From Zelopaecilomyces penicillatus (lineage: Eukaryota > Ascomycota > Sordariomycetes > Hypocreales > Pseudodiploosporaceae), in assembly GCA_005765155.1 (NCBI GenBank), contig VCCP01000003.1, positions 310,001-374,000 of the forward strand: 64,000 nucleotides of DNA. The letters are read 5' to 3'. Positions 24,283 through 36,400 of the stretch are shown one piece after another (position 1 is the stretch's first letter; each line of letters begins with the position of its first letter). Position numbers and translations under genes: made by a program. The notes under the pieces were generated by a model that saw nothing but the letters and a program-made list of their open reading frames with translations, was not told where the DNA came from and searched no databases.

Positions 24283-25338
24283 TTAATTTGTTTCGGAGAC
24301 AGCGATCTTGATAGTCATCTTCCCATAGCTGCCATGGACTACTTGAGCATCCACGCGCACATCAACCCCAGTGTCCGCATCAGGATCCGAGCTTTTAACA
24401 GTACAGTTTATCACAGCAGCGCCCTTGGCGAACTGGTCATGGTCAACGATTTCCCCTGCCACAAGTTTCCCTTTCTCAGCAACGAGAAAATTAAAGATTG
24501 GCTCGATGGAAAGAGTTGCAGTGTCTTTCACCCTAATCTGGTTATGATGGAGATTTATTAGCGAAATCAGCACCGCTTAGAATCTGGAGAGAACGAGGAC
24601 GAGGACGAGGACGAGGAGGGAAGAGAGGGGGGGGGTTTACCATGGAGAGGACCTTGAACGATGTACCAGACAGGTTGTTTCCAAAGCCAACGAGATTTTT
24701 GTCTCTTACTTTAAGATCAGAGCCAAATCTGATTTCAAAACAACCCCACTTGTCTGTTGAGGACTTGGCTTTATCTAAAAACATGGTTGTCTCATCGGCA
24801 TCAAACACCTTTAGACTATCTAATTCCCAATCACAAGTATCAGCTTTTTTTTTCTTTTTTTTTTCGTTCTCTCTTTATATTGGTTTTTTTCCTGACTTTC
24901 CTATTTGAATAAAACACTGTTTCCAAGGAGAATAAATACATAAATACCTATAGTACTTACCTCCATGCCCATCCACTGTTGTCAATTGAAGACTCGTTGT
25001 CCAACCATGGCCAACCACAGTCCCTGGTTTGAGTTTCTGAGAAAGAATCTTGGTCCCTAGAGATTTTAATATAGTATTAGCTTGTATTCTTCTTATTCTT
25101 GTTAAAGTAAAAAAAAAAAAAAAAAAGTAATGATATTTACAAGCTTCAATATGGTTGGACAATTCGATGGACTTCACTTCCGTGCTAGGCACCGAAACAG
25201 TGTCCCAAACACATGTCAACGGCTCAGCACCGCCCTGGACAACCGCAGGAAACATGCAGATTGCATATTCGCGATCCTTGCCGCTGTTATTGATAATGTG
25301 GATGGAGTAATAATGTGGATGGAGTAATGTTGAGACAT
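24283..25338 (-). pseudogene. Paralogue B of the uncharacterised pair, frame broken in exon 1
   Basis: Exons 25141-25338, 24961-25056, 24641-24843 and 24283-24537 align with paralogue A, with one extra intron and about 50 extra residues in the middle. Exon 1 has a perfect 17-bp tandem duplication (25295-25311 and 25312-25328) just after the ATG at 25338. The frame then runs to a stop at 25216. Subtracting 17 nt puts all four exons in phase (244 codons). An internal ATG at 25255 could still give a protein lacking the first strand. The C-terminal LVAGEIVDHDQFAKGA block is preserved. Function unknown. Confidence 0.65.
25295..25328 (+). repeat. Perfect 17-bp tandem duplication in exon 1 of paralogue B
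   Basis: The unit AATGTGGATGGAGTAAT occurs twice with no mismatch and no spacer. Being 17 bp, it shifts the frame of paralogue B. Confidence 0.95.
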
Positions 25339-25355
25339 GCTTGCTGTTTCAGTGT

Positions 25356-25386
25356 AAAAAAAAAAGGGGGGGGGGGGGGGGGGGGG
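25356..25386 (+). repeat. Homopolymer tract: ten A then 21 G
   Basis: A run of A (25356-25365) is followed by 21 G (25366-25386), 18 to 48 nt upstream of the paralogue B start codon on the minus strand. It is an unusually long G tract and a likely site of length change or sequencing error. Confidence 0.9.
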
Positions 25387-25994
25387 AGTATGGTTGGAAG
25401 GGTTCAATAGGGAAATGTGTATGGTGGTGGTATTTATAGATGTGAGAAAGCAAGCAAACATATCCGTGTGGGGGGGTTTGCACAAAGAGGGGATCATGGA
25501 TGATGAAGCTTGCTACACTACACTCGGCCATTCGCCGAGACATTTCCCAACTAGACAACGGCCCTCATTATCAATCATTACTGCATGGCTCCTCTTTTCC
25601 ATCTCTTTTTTCTCTTTTCTCTCTTTTCAGCCAGCCACATTCGCCGTTTTGATAGCTACATATGTATGCCTATTGGTGCTTCACATGCAAGTCTGCAACG
25701 GCTGGCCCAGGCCCAGCCCAAGTCTATGCATGTGTGATTTGCTTTTTTTGCCACGTCATATATACGTACGTACGTACATATATGCTAATTTTCACACATC
25801 TCTATGGGTATCTGACATGTCTCTGAAGAAGAAAAAATAAAATTTACAATACATTCATTTGTTCTTGGGTTTTCTGGTGATGATCCTCATAATATTTGGT
25901 GTGCTTTTTTTTCAACCCCCAATGACACATACCTCTATCTAAAGCCATGTGATGATTGATGTATCTATTTTGTCCCATTCCTTGCATCATCTCA

Positions 25995-27071
25995 CTAACA
26001 TGTCCCTTTGGCAAACGTGCCTCGAGTCTCCACGATCTGCTCCATCAAGCGACGTGGCAGTGTCTGCACTTCCTCGCTCTCGGTGACCAACAGCTCTGCG
26101 ATCGATTTTATAAACCTCGTTCTGAAAACCCCCCATAGCTTCTCATCGGCTACATTCTCGCTCCCTGGTCTAGGGTAAAAGGGGTCGTTTCGCCAGAAAC
26201 TCATGCAAGCTTGGTCAATACCCGCCTCGTCCATGCTTAGATTTTGGCAGCAATCAAAATCGAGAATCCACATGGAATGTTGACCTAAAGCCCCAGTTGT
26301 GCTAAATTCCATGGTTCCGAGTGCTGTTGTTGACATGGACATGGACGGTTGCTTGTGTTTGTGAGAACGAGGGGCTGCGAGAACGAATTCAACGTCGTTG
26401 GCGTCAATCTTTGCTGACCAGTGTAAGAATGCGAGCACGTCGGCCATTGCTATCGCGTACTCGTATACATCAATACCAAGTTCAGCCATCTGATCCACGT
26501 GAAGTGGGAAGTTGCGCAGACTGAAAACCTGGAGCCGTGGTCTTGATGAACCGACAGCCGTTTCATCTCGACGGTGCATTCGCCGCCCAAGGTACGGTCG
26601 TATCAAGCAGTGTTTATCACTAGCGCTTGCCAAGATCATGTCAAGCTTGACATTCGGAAAGAACTTGAGCGCAAGTAATTTCCTCGTTGAGAGTTGTAGA
26701 GGGGGGATCCTCTCACTAAGCAGTGCGTCGCAAGATGAAAACGACGCTGGTAGTCGCGGGAGGATAGACGACCAGGTTTGGTCTTCTGCTTTTAAATAGC
26801 CCAGCGACTTCGGAATATTGACGCGAAATTTTGTGTGTTTTGGAGCTGGGGTTTCCATCAATAGCTTGTGAATGCGAAACTCGTTAGGGAGTGATCTTTC
26901 TGGCCCGCCATCTGCTCGCTTCACCACCATGTGTCCATGTTGAGGCACGGCATCCGAGTCAACACAGGATATGCATGGTGCTGCCCAGACAGTTCCGCAG
27001 AATCCTTGGCCAATCTTTTCCAACTGCGAGGATCCGTGTTTAGTCGTAATCTCTGCTACGACTGCTTCCAT
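25995..27071 (-). CDS. DUF3669 (zinc-finger-annotated) kinase-like protein
   Basis: A single exon of 358 codons from ATG 27071. Near residue 20 is IGQGFCGTVW, a glycine-rich loop like that of protein kinases; further on come HMVVKRA and, near the C-terminal third, HSMWILDFDCC, which matches the DFD-type element of fungal DUF3669 proteins. Such proteins are common in ascomycetes, often in large families, and are thought to have a degenerate kinase fold; no substrate is established. There is no signal peptide or membrane segment. Plus-strand frames over this gene are shadows. Confidence 0.75.
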   Translation of the reverse strand: MEAVVAEITTKHGSSQLEKIGQGFCGTVWAAPCISCVDSDAVPQHGHMVVKRADGGPERSLPNEFRIHKLLMETPAPKHTKFRVNIPKSLGYLKAEDQTWSSILPRLPASFSSCDALLSERIPPLQLSTRKLLALKFFPNVKLDMILASASDKHCLIRPYLGRRMHRRDETAVGSSRPRLQVFSLRNFPLHVDQMAELGIDVYEYAIAMADVLAFLHWSAKIDANDVEFVLAAPRSHKHKQPSMSMSTTALGTMEFSTTGALGQHSMWILDFDCCQNLSMDEAGIDQACMSFWRNDPFYPRPGSENVADEKLWGVFRTRFIKSIAELLVTESEEVQTLPRRLMEQIVETRGTFAKGTC

Positions 27072-27265
27072 ATTGTTTGTTTTAGTTCCTAATTCGTATT
27101 TTCTTGTTGTTTGTCGAGGTTGTTATGTAAAGATTGAGGAGGGGGTGAGAGTCAGATGTTTTGACTTAGACTTCAATAGGGTTTTGTCAATTTTAGCATT
27201 CTCAAAAGGGAAAAAAGAAACCCCCGAAAAAGGTGGTGCCTACCTATAAAAGCTTATTCTCAACT

Positions 27266-28257
27266 CTATTTCATAATCCATATCAATCCAATCAGCACAA
27301 GAACCACCGTTGCCACCACTTTACCCATCCGCCGAGCGACCAGGTACCACCTCTCCCAGAACAACTCCGTCTCCAGCTGCACCGCATCCCGCGTCCCATT
27401 AAGATGCGGGAACCCTCCCTGCGGCACCGGCATATCCAGAAACTCACACAGCGGGCCCCATCCTTGCTTCGGACTAAACACCAGCAGCTGCTCCTTGGGC
27501 ACCACGCGCCGGATTAACTCCTCGTGGGCGTCAAACGACTGCAGCAGAGCTGGGTACGCTGATGGTAAGTATGGGGTCTGGCCCTTGGACAGCACCGCGG
27601 TTGTGCGTTTGAGGAGAGCGAGGTAAGGCGCGGTGAAGTCGCGGTCTAGGTAGGCGAGGAAGGTGTAGGATCGCCATGAGAGGATTTCAAGGATAAAGCT
27701 CTGCATGGATTTGAGCCAGGCTTCGCGGGGGCGGGTGGAGAGGATGACTTTGGCGTTGGGATAGGCGGCGATGAGTTCTTGGACGAACAGACAGCAGGGA
27801 TCATCAGACACGGCCTATCCGTTTTACTGTCAGCCAACACCGTCTACTTTTTTCAAGGAGTGATCAACAGGGTCAAGGAAAGCAACATACATCATAATCC
27901 CATAGCATTTGGTCAAAGTCCTCGCCGCGGAAAGGCTCGCCGATTCTATCATACTTGGCCCGCACAGCCTTCAACCAGAGCTGAAAGTGTTTATTGTTGT
28001 TGTTCTTGGAGACTTCGCTGAAGTGGTATGGATTCAAGCCTAGCTGTCGCAAAGCGGCGCACATTGCTGCAAGATTATTAGCTGTCGGCTTCTTTTTCTT
28101 CTTCTTTTTCTTCTTCAAATCATGATGCATTTCATAGCATTTTGACTGAAGAGGATAGATACACACATGTTGTGCCAGTTCGTGGCAATGCCAGAACGAG
28201 CACCTTCATTGGCTTCGGGCGCGGAATAACAGGCTGAACTTTGTCGTAAAACTCCAT
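27266..28257 (-). CDS. P-loop sulfotransferase family protein with C-terminal membrane anchor
   Basis: Three exons (28167-28257, 27891-28066, 27266-27814) give 271 residues. The N-terminal LALPRTGTTS is the 5'-phosphosulfate-binding loop of the Sulfotransfer_4 group. ILSTRPREAWLKSM is the 3'-phosphate-binding motif. The C-terminus has one hydrophobic segment of about 16 residues followed by a lysine. In this fungal family many members are annotated loosely as NAD-dependent epimerases. Sulfate donor is expected to be PAPS; the acceptor is unknown. A short Lys-coding T-run (28090-28115) lies in the first intron. Confidence 0.82.
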
Positions 28258-29092
28258 TATTGCGACGTTCAAAATATGCGTAGGCGAAAGGTGGGGGATC
28301 AGTGTGCTTAGCTGTAAGTTGTCTTTCCTAGCTCGCTAACTAGTAGGTTCCGCAAGGCTATATATGTTTATTACAATTAGGCACCAAGACTGATCTCACA
28401 GCCTTTCCTGTCTTCATTCACAGCTTTTTTCCTTTTTAAATACATGACGTTGCCTTTGATCGACACTTCAAACTGTGGCGTGGTCAACGGCGCTGAGGCT
28501 ACTGCAGTTGTTACTCCGTCGAATACCACCAACCCCTCATGATCTGACATCTATTACAGAGTCACCAAGTGGATCAGCCCCATCAGACAGCGAGTCACAT
28601 GAAGCGATCCCTGATAGTTCTGAGTCTCTCCGACCCGCATGTGCTGAAAGAGCTGAGTGACAAGTCATCAGGACTGTTCTTCATCATTTAGCGTGCAGCA
28701 GCGCCATGTATGCCTGCAGTAAGAAAACCGACCAGTATGCTCAAGTCATGCTTCTTTTACGCCAGCCACGTTCAATTATATTCTTTGTGGGGTGGTTTTC
28801 TCACTTGTGGCTCCCGAACGGCTCGTCGGTCCGTGCCGACAGCCCGGCCGAATACCATGTTTATATTCATCATGTTCACTTCATCATTCAAAACGGACCA
28901 AACTTTAACAAGAAATGTTGTAAAAATGCATTCTTTAACAAACTTCCATGTATCGCTAATTCATATTCGTGTCCAACGCACAGTCTAGTCGTGTATATAC
29001 TGTTTGATTACTTTCCATGGGCTACCTATAGCTCTCCCTAGCGTTTACAATGGTATATCCCCCTCTTCGCATCCCATAGCATCCATCACCAT
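28258..29092. other. Intergenic region, no supported gene
   Basis: Frames at 28475-28660 and 28706-29041 overlap in different phases, have no splice or motif support and no clear codon bias. I see nothing else. Confidence 0.45.
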
Positions 29093-30390
29093 TTAGTATG
29101 GCGAGTTGTACGCCAAATTCACCCCAGAAAATGGGATGCTGCACTGCCTGTACGAAGGATCATAAGGCGCATCGTCGATAATGCACCACTGGTAAGGGTA
29201 GTCATTATCCTGGTAGGCGAAAAAGCTGCGACAGCCTGCGCCGAAGGTGGCGCATTTTGCAGCGCACACCTGGAACAGCCTCTCAGGCGTGCTGTACGCC
29301 TCTTGGACTAGTTCGTAGTGGTTGTACTTATTCTGCACGCAGTTGTTGCCCGAAAACTGACGGATGAAAAGACCTGGCGCGGTCGCGGTGACGGTGGCCT
29401 TGGCGGTGTTGGTGGCCGTGATCTTGATAGTAGACGTTGTCGACTCGGTCTGTACGAGCGTCTCGGTCAACGTCACGCCTGGAAGGACGGTGGTCTCGGT
29501 GGTGGTGTATGTCTTGGTGACGCTGATGTAGGAGGTTGCCACAGGCTTAGATGTTGTGACAACGTCCGTGTTAGTCTTGACCGCCGTCTTGGTAATGGTC
29601 GTGGTGGTCTTGACAATCTTGGTTGGTGCTGTTACGTAGCATTTGCAGGCGGTGGAGATGGCAGCCGAGGCGAAGAGCTTTAACTTGGCTGGTACAACGA
29701 TCTTGCGAGGTGTCATACCGCGCTCTTCAAGGACGTCAAGTGCCTTCAATTGACGCTCTCGCTCGACAACGGCGTTTTGGCTGTCGGCGCGCTTCTCAGC
29801 GCCTATCTCGCCTGAGATTCTATCACGTCTCATATTTTTCGCGTACGTTGTGACTGTGCTGGTCTCGGTAATAGTTTCAGTGAAATATTGGGTCTCGTAC
29901 GCCGTGTTGGTAATCGTTCTGTGGCGCCAGTTAGCTAATGGTGTCAAGGTATAATGATTGAAGCAATTCTTACGGTTTCTCGGTGATGACCATGGTAGGA
30001 CCTGGAAGAGTCTCAACGACCACTACTGCCTCTGACAGTGTCGTGCTCAGTGTTTCTGTGTATGGGATGGTGGTTGTTGTCGTCACAACCGTGGTGGATG
30101 GGACGGTAGTTGAGGTGGTGCATGTCTCTTCATGGGCATGTTAGTTATGGCTCTCGTAAGGATGGAAGATTTGCTAAGAAAAAAACAGACTCACGTTTCA
30201 CAGTGACTGTCTTCAGGCCGAGAAACTCGGTGCAGAAACCCGTTGCTCTTAGCAGTTTCAACACACTGAGAGCTGGGTTTTTGTTACATGAATTAAAGTG
30301 GCGGCGATCCACGGGATCTTGGGCGGGAGAGCTCGTCACAATAGCTGAGCTTGCGAGCAAGACAGCCGCTGATAGCTTTGGCCAAAACAT
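29093..30390 (-). CDS. Secreted Ser/Thr-rich protein with cysteine-rich C-terminal domain
   Basis: Three exons (30195-30390, 29974-30127, 29093-29918) give 391 residues. Residues 1 to about 22 are a signal peptide. A long Thr/Val/Ser-rich stretch (TTTSTT, TTTTTI, ETLTETLVQTEST) is probably O-mannosylated. A Kex2-like site (EKR) lies near the middle. The last 90 residues carry six cysteines around CAAKCATFGAGCRSFFAY and WCIIDD, resembling a PAN/apple-like module. This architecture is typical of fungal cell-wall or extracellular proteins. There is no GPI signal. Function is unknown; the second acceptor is CCATGAAG and less certain than the others. Confidence 0.72.
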
Positions 30391-32537
30391 TGTGAGATGT
30401 GTGAGACGAATCTGCGAAAGGTGGTTGATCCAAGGCGTTTGAAGGTGAGATAAGGGGGGCTAACCAGGCGAATGCATGGGGATGAAGATGGCTATTTGTA
30501 TCAAGTGCAAGCCAGACTAGAATAGATCAGAGCGACCTCAATATTATTGTCTGATCGAGTTCCGCGCTATCAAAGCCACAGTTCATGTCGGATCATTTCC
30601 TCCTAGATCTATCTGTCTTCGAAGCCTCTTCATTGGCCGCTTTCGCGATACCCAGAGCGACGGGACGCGGATCGCGTGGTCCCGAGCGTTCGGTAGATCT
30701 GGCTGCATGACCGCCCAACCTAGCAGTGGGCTGTGAGATCTAGGCCTCTTGGGAACGGCAACTGTGGCATCGGGAACCCGCTTGTGAGGGATGGTTCAGC
30801 CCGAAAAGGTGTCTAGTGCTGGGCGCGATGCTCGATGTGGTTGGCATGGCTGTCCAAAAGCAATAGTTAGTCAATGCGCTGTTCAGCCGTGGCGCAGGCC
30901 ATCGGGCTACCTCTCTTGACTTGGGATGCGATCCTCCGTCGCGATCATAGGTAGCGTCGCCCAACTGATTTATATCAAGAGACAACGGAGCTTGAAGGTT
31001 ACGGCGAAGCAAGCGGTGATGTTTTGATTCTATGGTCCACGTAGAAACATGCTGCCGCCCACGTGTGCTGGTAGCAGTCGTCCATCACCCACAGCTAGAT
31101 GCCTTACCAGGCAGACTCCAAGCGTTAGGCGACCTATATCGCCGCGCCAACGGGACACGACTTTCGTAAACTCGATAAATTTCGTATTTCGGTGTGGGAT
31201 GAAAGATGGTTGAAATGGTCACTGACGGCGAGGCTGCCACAATCAATGAACTACCGATCCCAAATTAGGGGCTAACGGCCACTAACAGCGCTGGCGCCAC
31301 ACCACTAAAAGGGGCCGGATTGGGATGAAGCCCTGAATGCTGCCCGCTAGAGGGGAAAATGTACCTTGCTAAAGACAAGCAATGGGTTTGATGGATTAGT
31401 TCATACCGTCTAGTCTGTTGCCTGTAATTAGAGATCACATGAGCATGTTCCAAGCTATTCTTGCACTCCATTATTGTCGTTTGTGGGTTACTGGCGCGTC
31501 TATTGACTGCTATCAATCAAGACCGAAGCACACGCTACTTAAAACTCGCTTGTTTAGTTCACGAGGGAATGGAACATGGTTGAAATCTAGTGGTCCAGCA
31601 ATGCTTCTTGCTACAACTAGAAAATATCATCCCCGCAGATGCAATAGTTGACCGTATGACCCGCCGTTATCTCAAGCTGCTTCATCTTCAGCATCTTCTC
31701 AATATCTGGAATGAGCTCTAGGGTTGTTCATGTCGCGCGCTGAGGCCATATGGCAGAAAGGAAATTACCTAGACTAGGCCGCAATATTGGTCCATGACAT
31801 GAGTGACCATAAGTGGTTACAACGCCATTATTTTATGTGGCGGCATGATATTATTCCAGAACGTGGTTCACGATGAGAGGTGATTCACGAATCATAATCT
31901 TGTGTGTAGGTTGCAATTTGTGTTAATCTGGATAATTTACGCGAGTCGTTCTGAGCAATCAATTTGCTTGAATTTGACGATTTGGGGCTGTCACATATGC
32001 ACAGGTGAAGCCTGTGGGGGTGAATACTACCCGTTTTGTCGAAGAAGGCAACAGGTCGCCGTAATCATGCCCTCCGGAATTTCAATGGTTGTTAAAGAAG
32101 ATGACACATCACCACGACTCGACGTCTTTGATCAAAATCAGTGGCGCAATGTCATACAACGAGAAGTCACTTGCCTTATACGAACCGACATAAGCGACTC
32201 CAATGTCTAGTGACCACTTTCCTTTGAATGCTATGCTGTCTGCTGTTTGTGAGCAGCGGTCTTTTAAAGATCATAGATTGGGTAGAGTAGATTTGGTTTT
32301 ACTATTCGCATTATATCCCTTGGAATCACACATTATATCGATTTTGCCATAGCGCACACACTGAATAAAGAAATATTTTATATGAGAATAGATGAAGTAG
32401 GCCACAGCATGGAATATAGCGTAGTGTAATAACATAATTGTTAAATCCTTAGAGTATTGCTATTCACACATTGCTTTTCTGCTATTCGCATATTACTTTT
32501 AGCACCACACCCTAGTTTACCACCACACCTTCATATG

Positions 32538-32559
32538 TAATTACAGTGTACTGTAATTA
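32538..32559. repeat. Perfect inverted repeat, 10-bp arms, 2-nt loop
   Basis: TAATTACAGT and ACTGTAATTA flank GT. Possible protein-binding palindrome or a relic of a small inverted-repeat element; nothing nearby decides. Confidence 0.8.
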
Positions 32560-33604
32560 TGGTGCGAACAACGTTCCATTAATACTCTTCAGACATTAGG
32601 GCGCTGATTATTCAACAGGCCTTGCCGATCCCGCCAAGGCGGCAGCGTCCTTGTACGTACGTATTAACCCCACTTTCGTACGGGTGGCCTTTTGTCGGAG
32701 GCTGACCAACAACATTGCGACTCTGGCTGAGCCGATGGGACAATGCATAAACCTGGTACTCACACATAAAACTTGTACTTGTTTTGCGTGAGACGCCGTG
32801 ACATATGAGGCTTATCTAAACCAATTAAAAGAGACGGTGATGAAGAAGACCATCTTTTTGGAGTATGCGATGAGGAGCGTGCTAGAAATGAGAGATGCAA
32901 ATTACTGGGGTCAAATCGCCACACTCGGGCCTTGCCGAGTATGGCATCAGGCCTGTCAGGACTTTTTCCCAGATTCTCTTTGCTAGATCCACTCCCCAGT
33001 TCTGTAGGTGGTATTGGTGTGGTTGTATGTGTTGTTTTCCTTCCATCACACCATGTAATCCTGTTGAATGTAATTAGAGAATTAGCTTGTGTCTGTATGA
33101 GGTGGATCTATTTGTTGTGCCACAAATTCTAAATGCGTTCTCATTCGCAAATGTTGGATTAGGTAGTTTTGGAATTAAAAAACCTGGTTTTACTATCTAT
33201 AAGCTGATAAAATGTATAACTAATATTTATTCTCAGTCAGGGCACGCACAAAAACGTAAGCATCCTTGTGCTATATTTTTCACAGAAGCAACAACAGATG
33301 CAAGGCATTGTAATACTTGGCGTGGGGCTATGAAACAGGTGGCGGCGGGGAAAAGAATTCGATGTCGACTTAGTCATAGCTCAGTGATTACTCCGACGAA
33401 TCTCAAGCCGAAAACCAGGACCTTGCTGTATGCTTGCATAGATAGAAATTAGAATGTGGGCAAAGGTTGACTTGTTTAGCAGAACGGTCAGGGGTCTATG
33501 CGGCTGTAAGGCTTATTATAAATCAGCAGATTTTCGCCAACCAACAACCTTATGCAGTTGGATAATCAATAAGTATATGCATACACCTGAACACTCATTG
33601 CTCA

Positions 33605-33920
33605 AACGATTGAGATTTTAACTATTATATAAATGAATTCTATTATATAGGAATAATAAATAACAAAGATTTTCATTTTAAAATATTAAATCAATGTCTT
33701 CAAGAAGATAGTTTTAAATATATATATATATATATATTTAAATATAGAAAATTTTACATTAATTTAGTTCTTTTTAAATTATTTTATTAATATTATATAA
33801 AATAATTATACATTAGAATTTCTCTATTAGAATACTATAAATATTATTATAGATATATTTTAAATATAAATTATTAATTAATATTTATATTATATAGTTT
33901 AAATCTGTATATAATTACTT
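33605..33920. repeat. AT-rich island
   Basis: About 300 bp almost free of G and C, with a (TA)n run at 33719-33737 and many ATATTATA variants. Its flanks are of ordinary composition. It could be a RIP-mutated repeat relic or an AT-rich structural element. Confidence 0.8.
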
Positions 33921-34806
33921 AGCTCTCTTATGTAGGGATGCATAACGACTTAGAGATCTAATATACAGACAAATAATTATACTACTAGTCATTATTATAG
34001 GTCCACCTTTTCACTCTATTATATCTCGTTGTTCAGAAACGCGCAATAGCATTATTTAGTAGTGGCCCATTTCGCGGACTATTAACGCCGACGAGCTCTT
34101 CTCGCCTGTTGAAAATATATGGCAAGTTAACCGCACCCTCCTCAAATGTTTGCAAGCAAATGAGATTGTGTGGTGAGGAATAATCAAGACCAAAAATTAC
34201 ATAGCAAAGATGGTTTCAGTCCATTTGGCACCCGAGGTTGCCATCGTCAAATCAAGGCAGCACTAACCTCCCTGTAGGTGCAAGGTTATATGTTGAAAGG
34301 GCCGTGCCGTCCGCTTTTGCAAAGGATACCCCATGGACCAACATGCATGATGTAGGGCCTGTTTAGGCAACTTGTTGTGTTGGTCGTTCTACAATATTAC
34401 CTTCAACCCACACGGGTGTAATCCGCGAGGCATTCAATCCATCGATCGATCACACTGCAACCAAATGAGACCAAAGAAAAGGCAACCCTTGCGATCGTTC
34501 CAAAACGCACTTGACCTTATATGGAAGTGGGAGTAAGAGATTGCTAATGCTGTTGGTCCTAGAGTTCGTTTACAGGTCGAGCAGCGGTTGATTGTCTCAT
34601 GTGTGGCTGCGTGCGTCGACCCAGTCACCCGGTGTTGCTGGATTTGACGATGTTGAATTCAGCAAAGTAATCAAATATTTCATCCTTCAGGAGCGGGGGA
34701 TCTGTTGTAACTACGACATATTCGCATTTCAACGTTGTTTGTCTTTCTCTGATTTTTTTCTTGATCTTAGCGCCACATCCATAGTTTTGCTCTCAATTAT
34801 CACGCC

Positions 34807-36106
34807 ATGTCGCATGTCTCTGGATCCATGTCACCATTACGCCAAGATGCCGAGGGACTTCCCAGTAGCTTGACGAGATTGGCGAGGGGTTTTGGGACAG
34901 CTGCACCATCGCTCAGCACAGATGCCAAGGAGAAGAAACGACTACAGAACAGAGTGGCGCAAAGAGGCTACCGTATGGAAATATTCGCATCATTCCTATT
35001 CAGTGAGCAGCGGGATTTGGAAGCCAAGGATGGGGAAGATTCTGGCCAAATGCATTACTCTGGTCGATCACGCAGTACTCCAAGTAGCAACGAGCAAGAA
35101 CAACATCATTACCCAGCGCTACCGAACGAAACTGCCGTGATAAATGCGCAGTTTAACTGCCTCCCAGGTCAAAAATTGGGCGATGCGCAACAACCAGTTG
35201 CAAACGGGTTACATAACGCCGCCACCTCAACAAGCGTTAATCAATTTACAGCTGGACAGCCCGATTGCCTAGACCTTTTCTTAAGCGCCAGCACAGAAAC
35301 CTGGAAACCCGATCAATTTAGCGAACTAATACCGCATAGTCAAAAGCCGCTTGGCTTAGTTGGTTTAGAAATGCAATCTTCCAGTGCCACCAGTCTCGCC
35401 GGCCGAGGTGTTTCGGCACACCCTCCAAGCACTACAGAATCCGAGAGCCTCATAATGCCCGATGGCAACTCCTCACTCAACGAAAGATTCGAATGTATAA
35501 TGGAGTGCCTAGGAGCAACGGGGTTCGAGAACTTTGATGCACTCGTAACTTCATACTATCGTGATGCGTTCCAGGAAGCATCCCAGTTGTCACACGAGCA
35601 GAGATTAAGCCGGCACAGACGGCTGCCGAAAGTCATCGCGGATGTTTTTGAAGCAGCCCAACTGTGGAAGACTCACGAGCGCCAGGGCCTCTGTGATGAA
35701 ATATTGAAGAGTGCAGAATCCATGTTGATATCGGAAAATAGCCCAGCTTCAATTGCCGTCGGCCCATTGACGGATGCGTTACTAAGTCGCAGCTCACAAG
35801 ATGGCAAAGATGCGGCTGCCACTCACCGTGCGATTCAAGATCTTCGAACAATAATACCAAATGAAGTAAGCATATCAAACAAGTTCACATATATATTGAT
35901 GTAATCGATGTCATGAGGATTTCAGGAAGTCTAACATGGGATAGCAGCCAAATCTCTGGGGGTTATTGATGGCCCTCGCAGCTTCTAACGGCCCAATGTG
36001 GCGACGAGATTGTTCTAGTACAGTGCTTTCTGCCATCTTCTTGTTACGTTATGCTGGTCGCTTGCCTAAGCATGTGATATTAGAAGTGATAGATGAATGT
36101 CTATAG
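34807..36106 (+). CDS. bZIP-like transcription factor with degenerate zipper
   Basis: Two exons (34807-35865, 35948-36106) give 405 residues. The intron has GTAAGC and GATAGCAG. The second exon is not in the simple ORF and adds PNLWGLLMALA to IDECL. Residues 41-56 (KEKKRLQNRVAQRGYR) are the basic region of Yap-type bZIP proteins, but no leucine heptads follow. The C-terminal half (FENFDALVTSYYRDAF, RRLPKV, RQGLCDEILKSAE) matches the conserved tail of fungal bZIP regulators often found near secondary-metabolite clusters. It stands at the edge of the ATP-grasp cluster, convergent with the ATP-grasp gene, and may regulate it. That is an inference. Confidence 0.7.
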
Positions 36107-36400
36107 ATTTTCTTGTGATTAACAGCAGTGGGCAGGGTGCAGTCGCCGCTTTACTCGCCATTAAGCGATGGCGAGGGGTCGTCGAGTGGTGTGGCGCATT
36201 GTGTTGGTGGATAATTGATTGGCTAGCAAACAAGATGGTCTCTCATAACCGTCATTATAACGTTGAAACATTTCACGACAAACGATTTCTACAAAAATGC
36301 CCATACCGAATGTTTCTCCTGTCAAGCAGAATATTGAGTACTAGCTGGATAACTACGTAGCCCCTGCAATTTTGTCTTTCCTTGACACAAGCATCTCCAG

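Larger units (their letters stand above)
30391..34806. other. 4.4-kb gene-poor region
   Basis: No gene is supported. Frames of 60 to 120 codons occur on both strands without motifs, introns or good starts. The interval includes a perfect inverted repeat (32538-32559), repeated GCTATTC(A/G)CA motifs near 32458-32490 and an AT-rich island (33605-33920). Confidence 0.5.

Noticed and set aside
31902..32210. 102-codon plus-strand frame
   Set aside because: Starts in the middle of non-coding-like DNA, without recognised domain or good start context.
34975..35010. Possible intron (GTATGG...TTCAG) in the bZIP basic region
   Set aside because: At 31 or 38 nt it is too short and neither version keeps a sensible frame.
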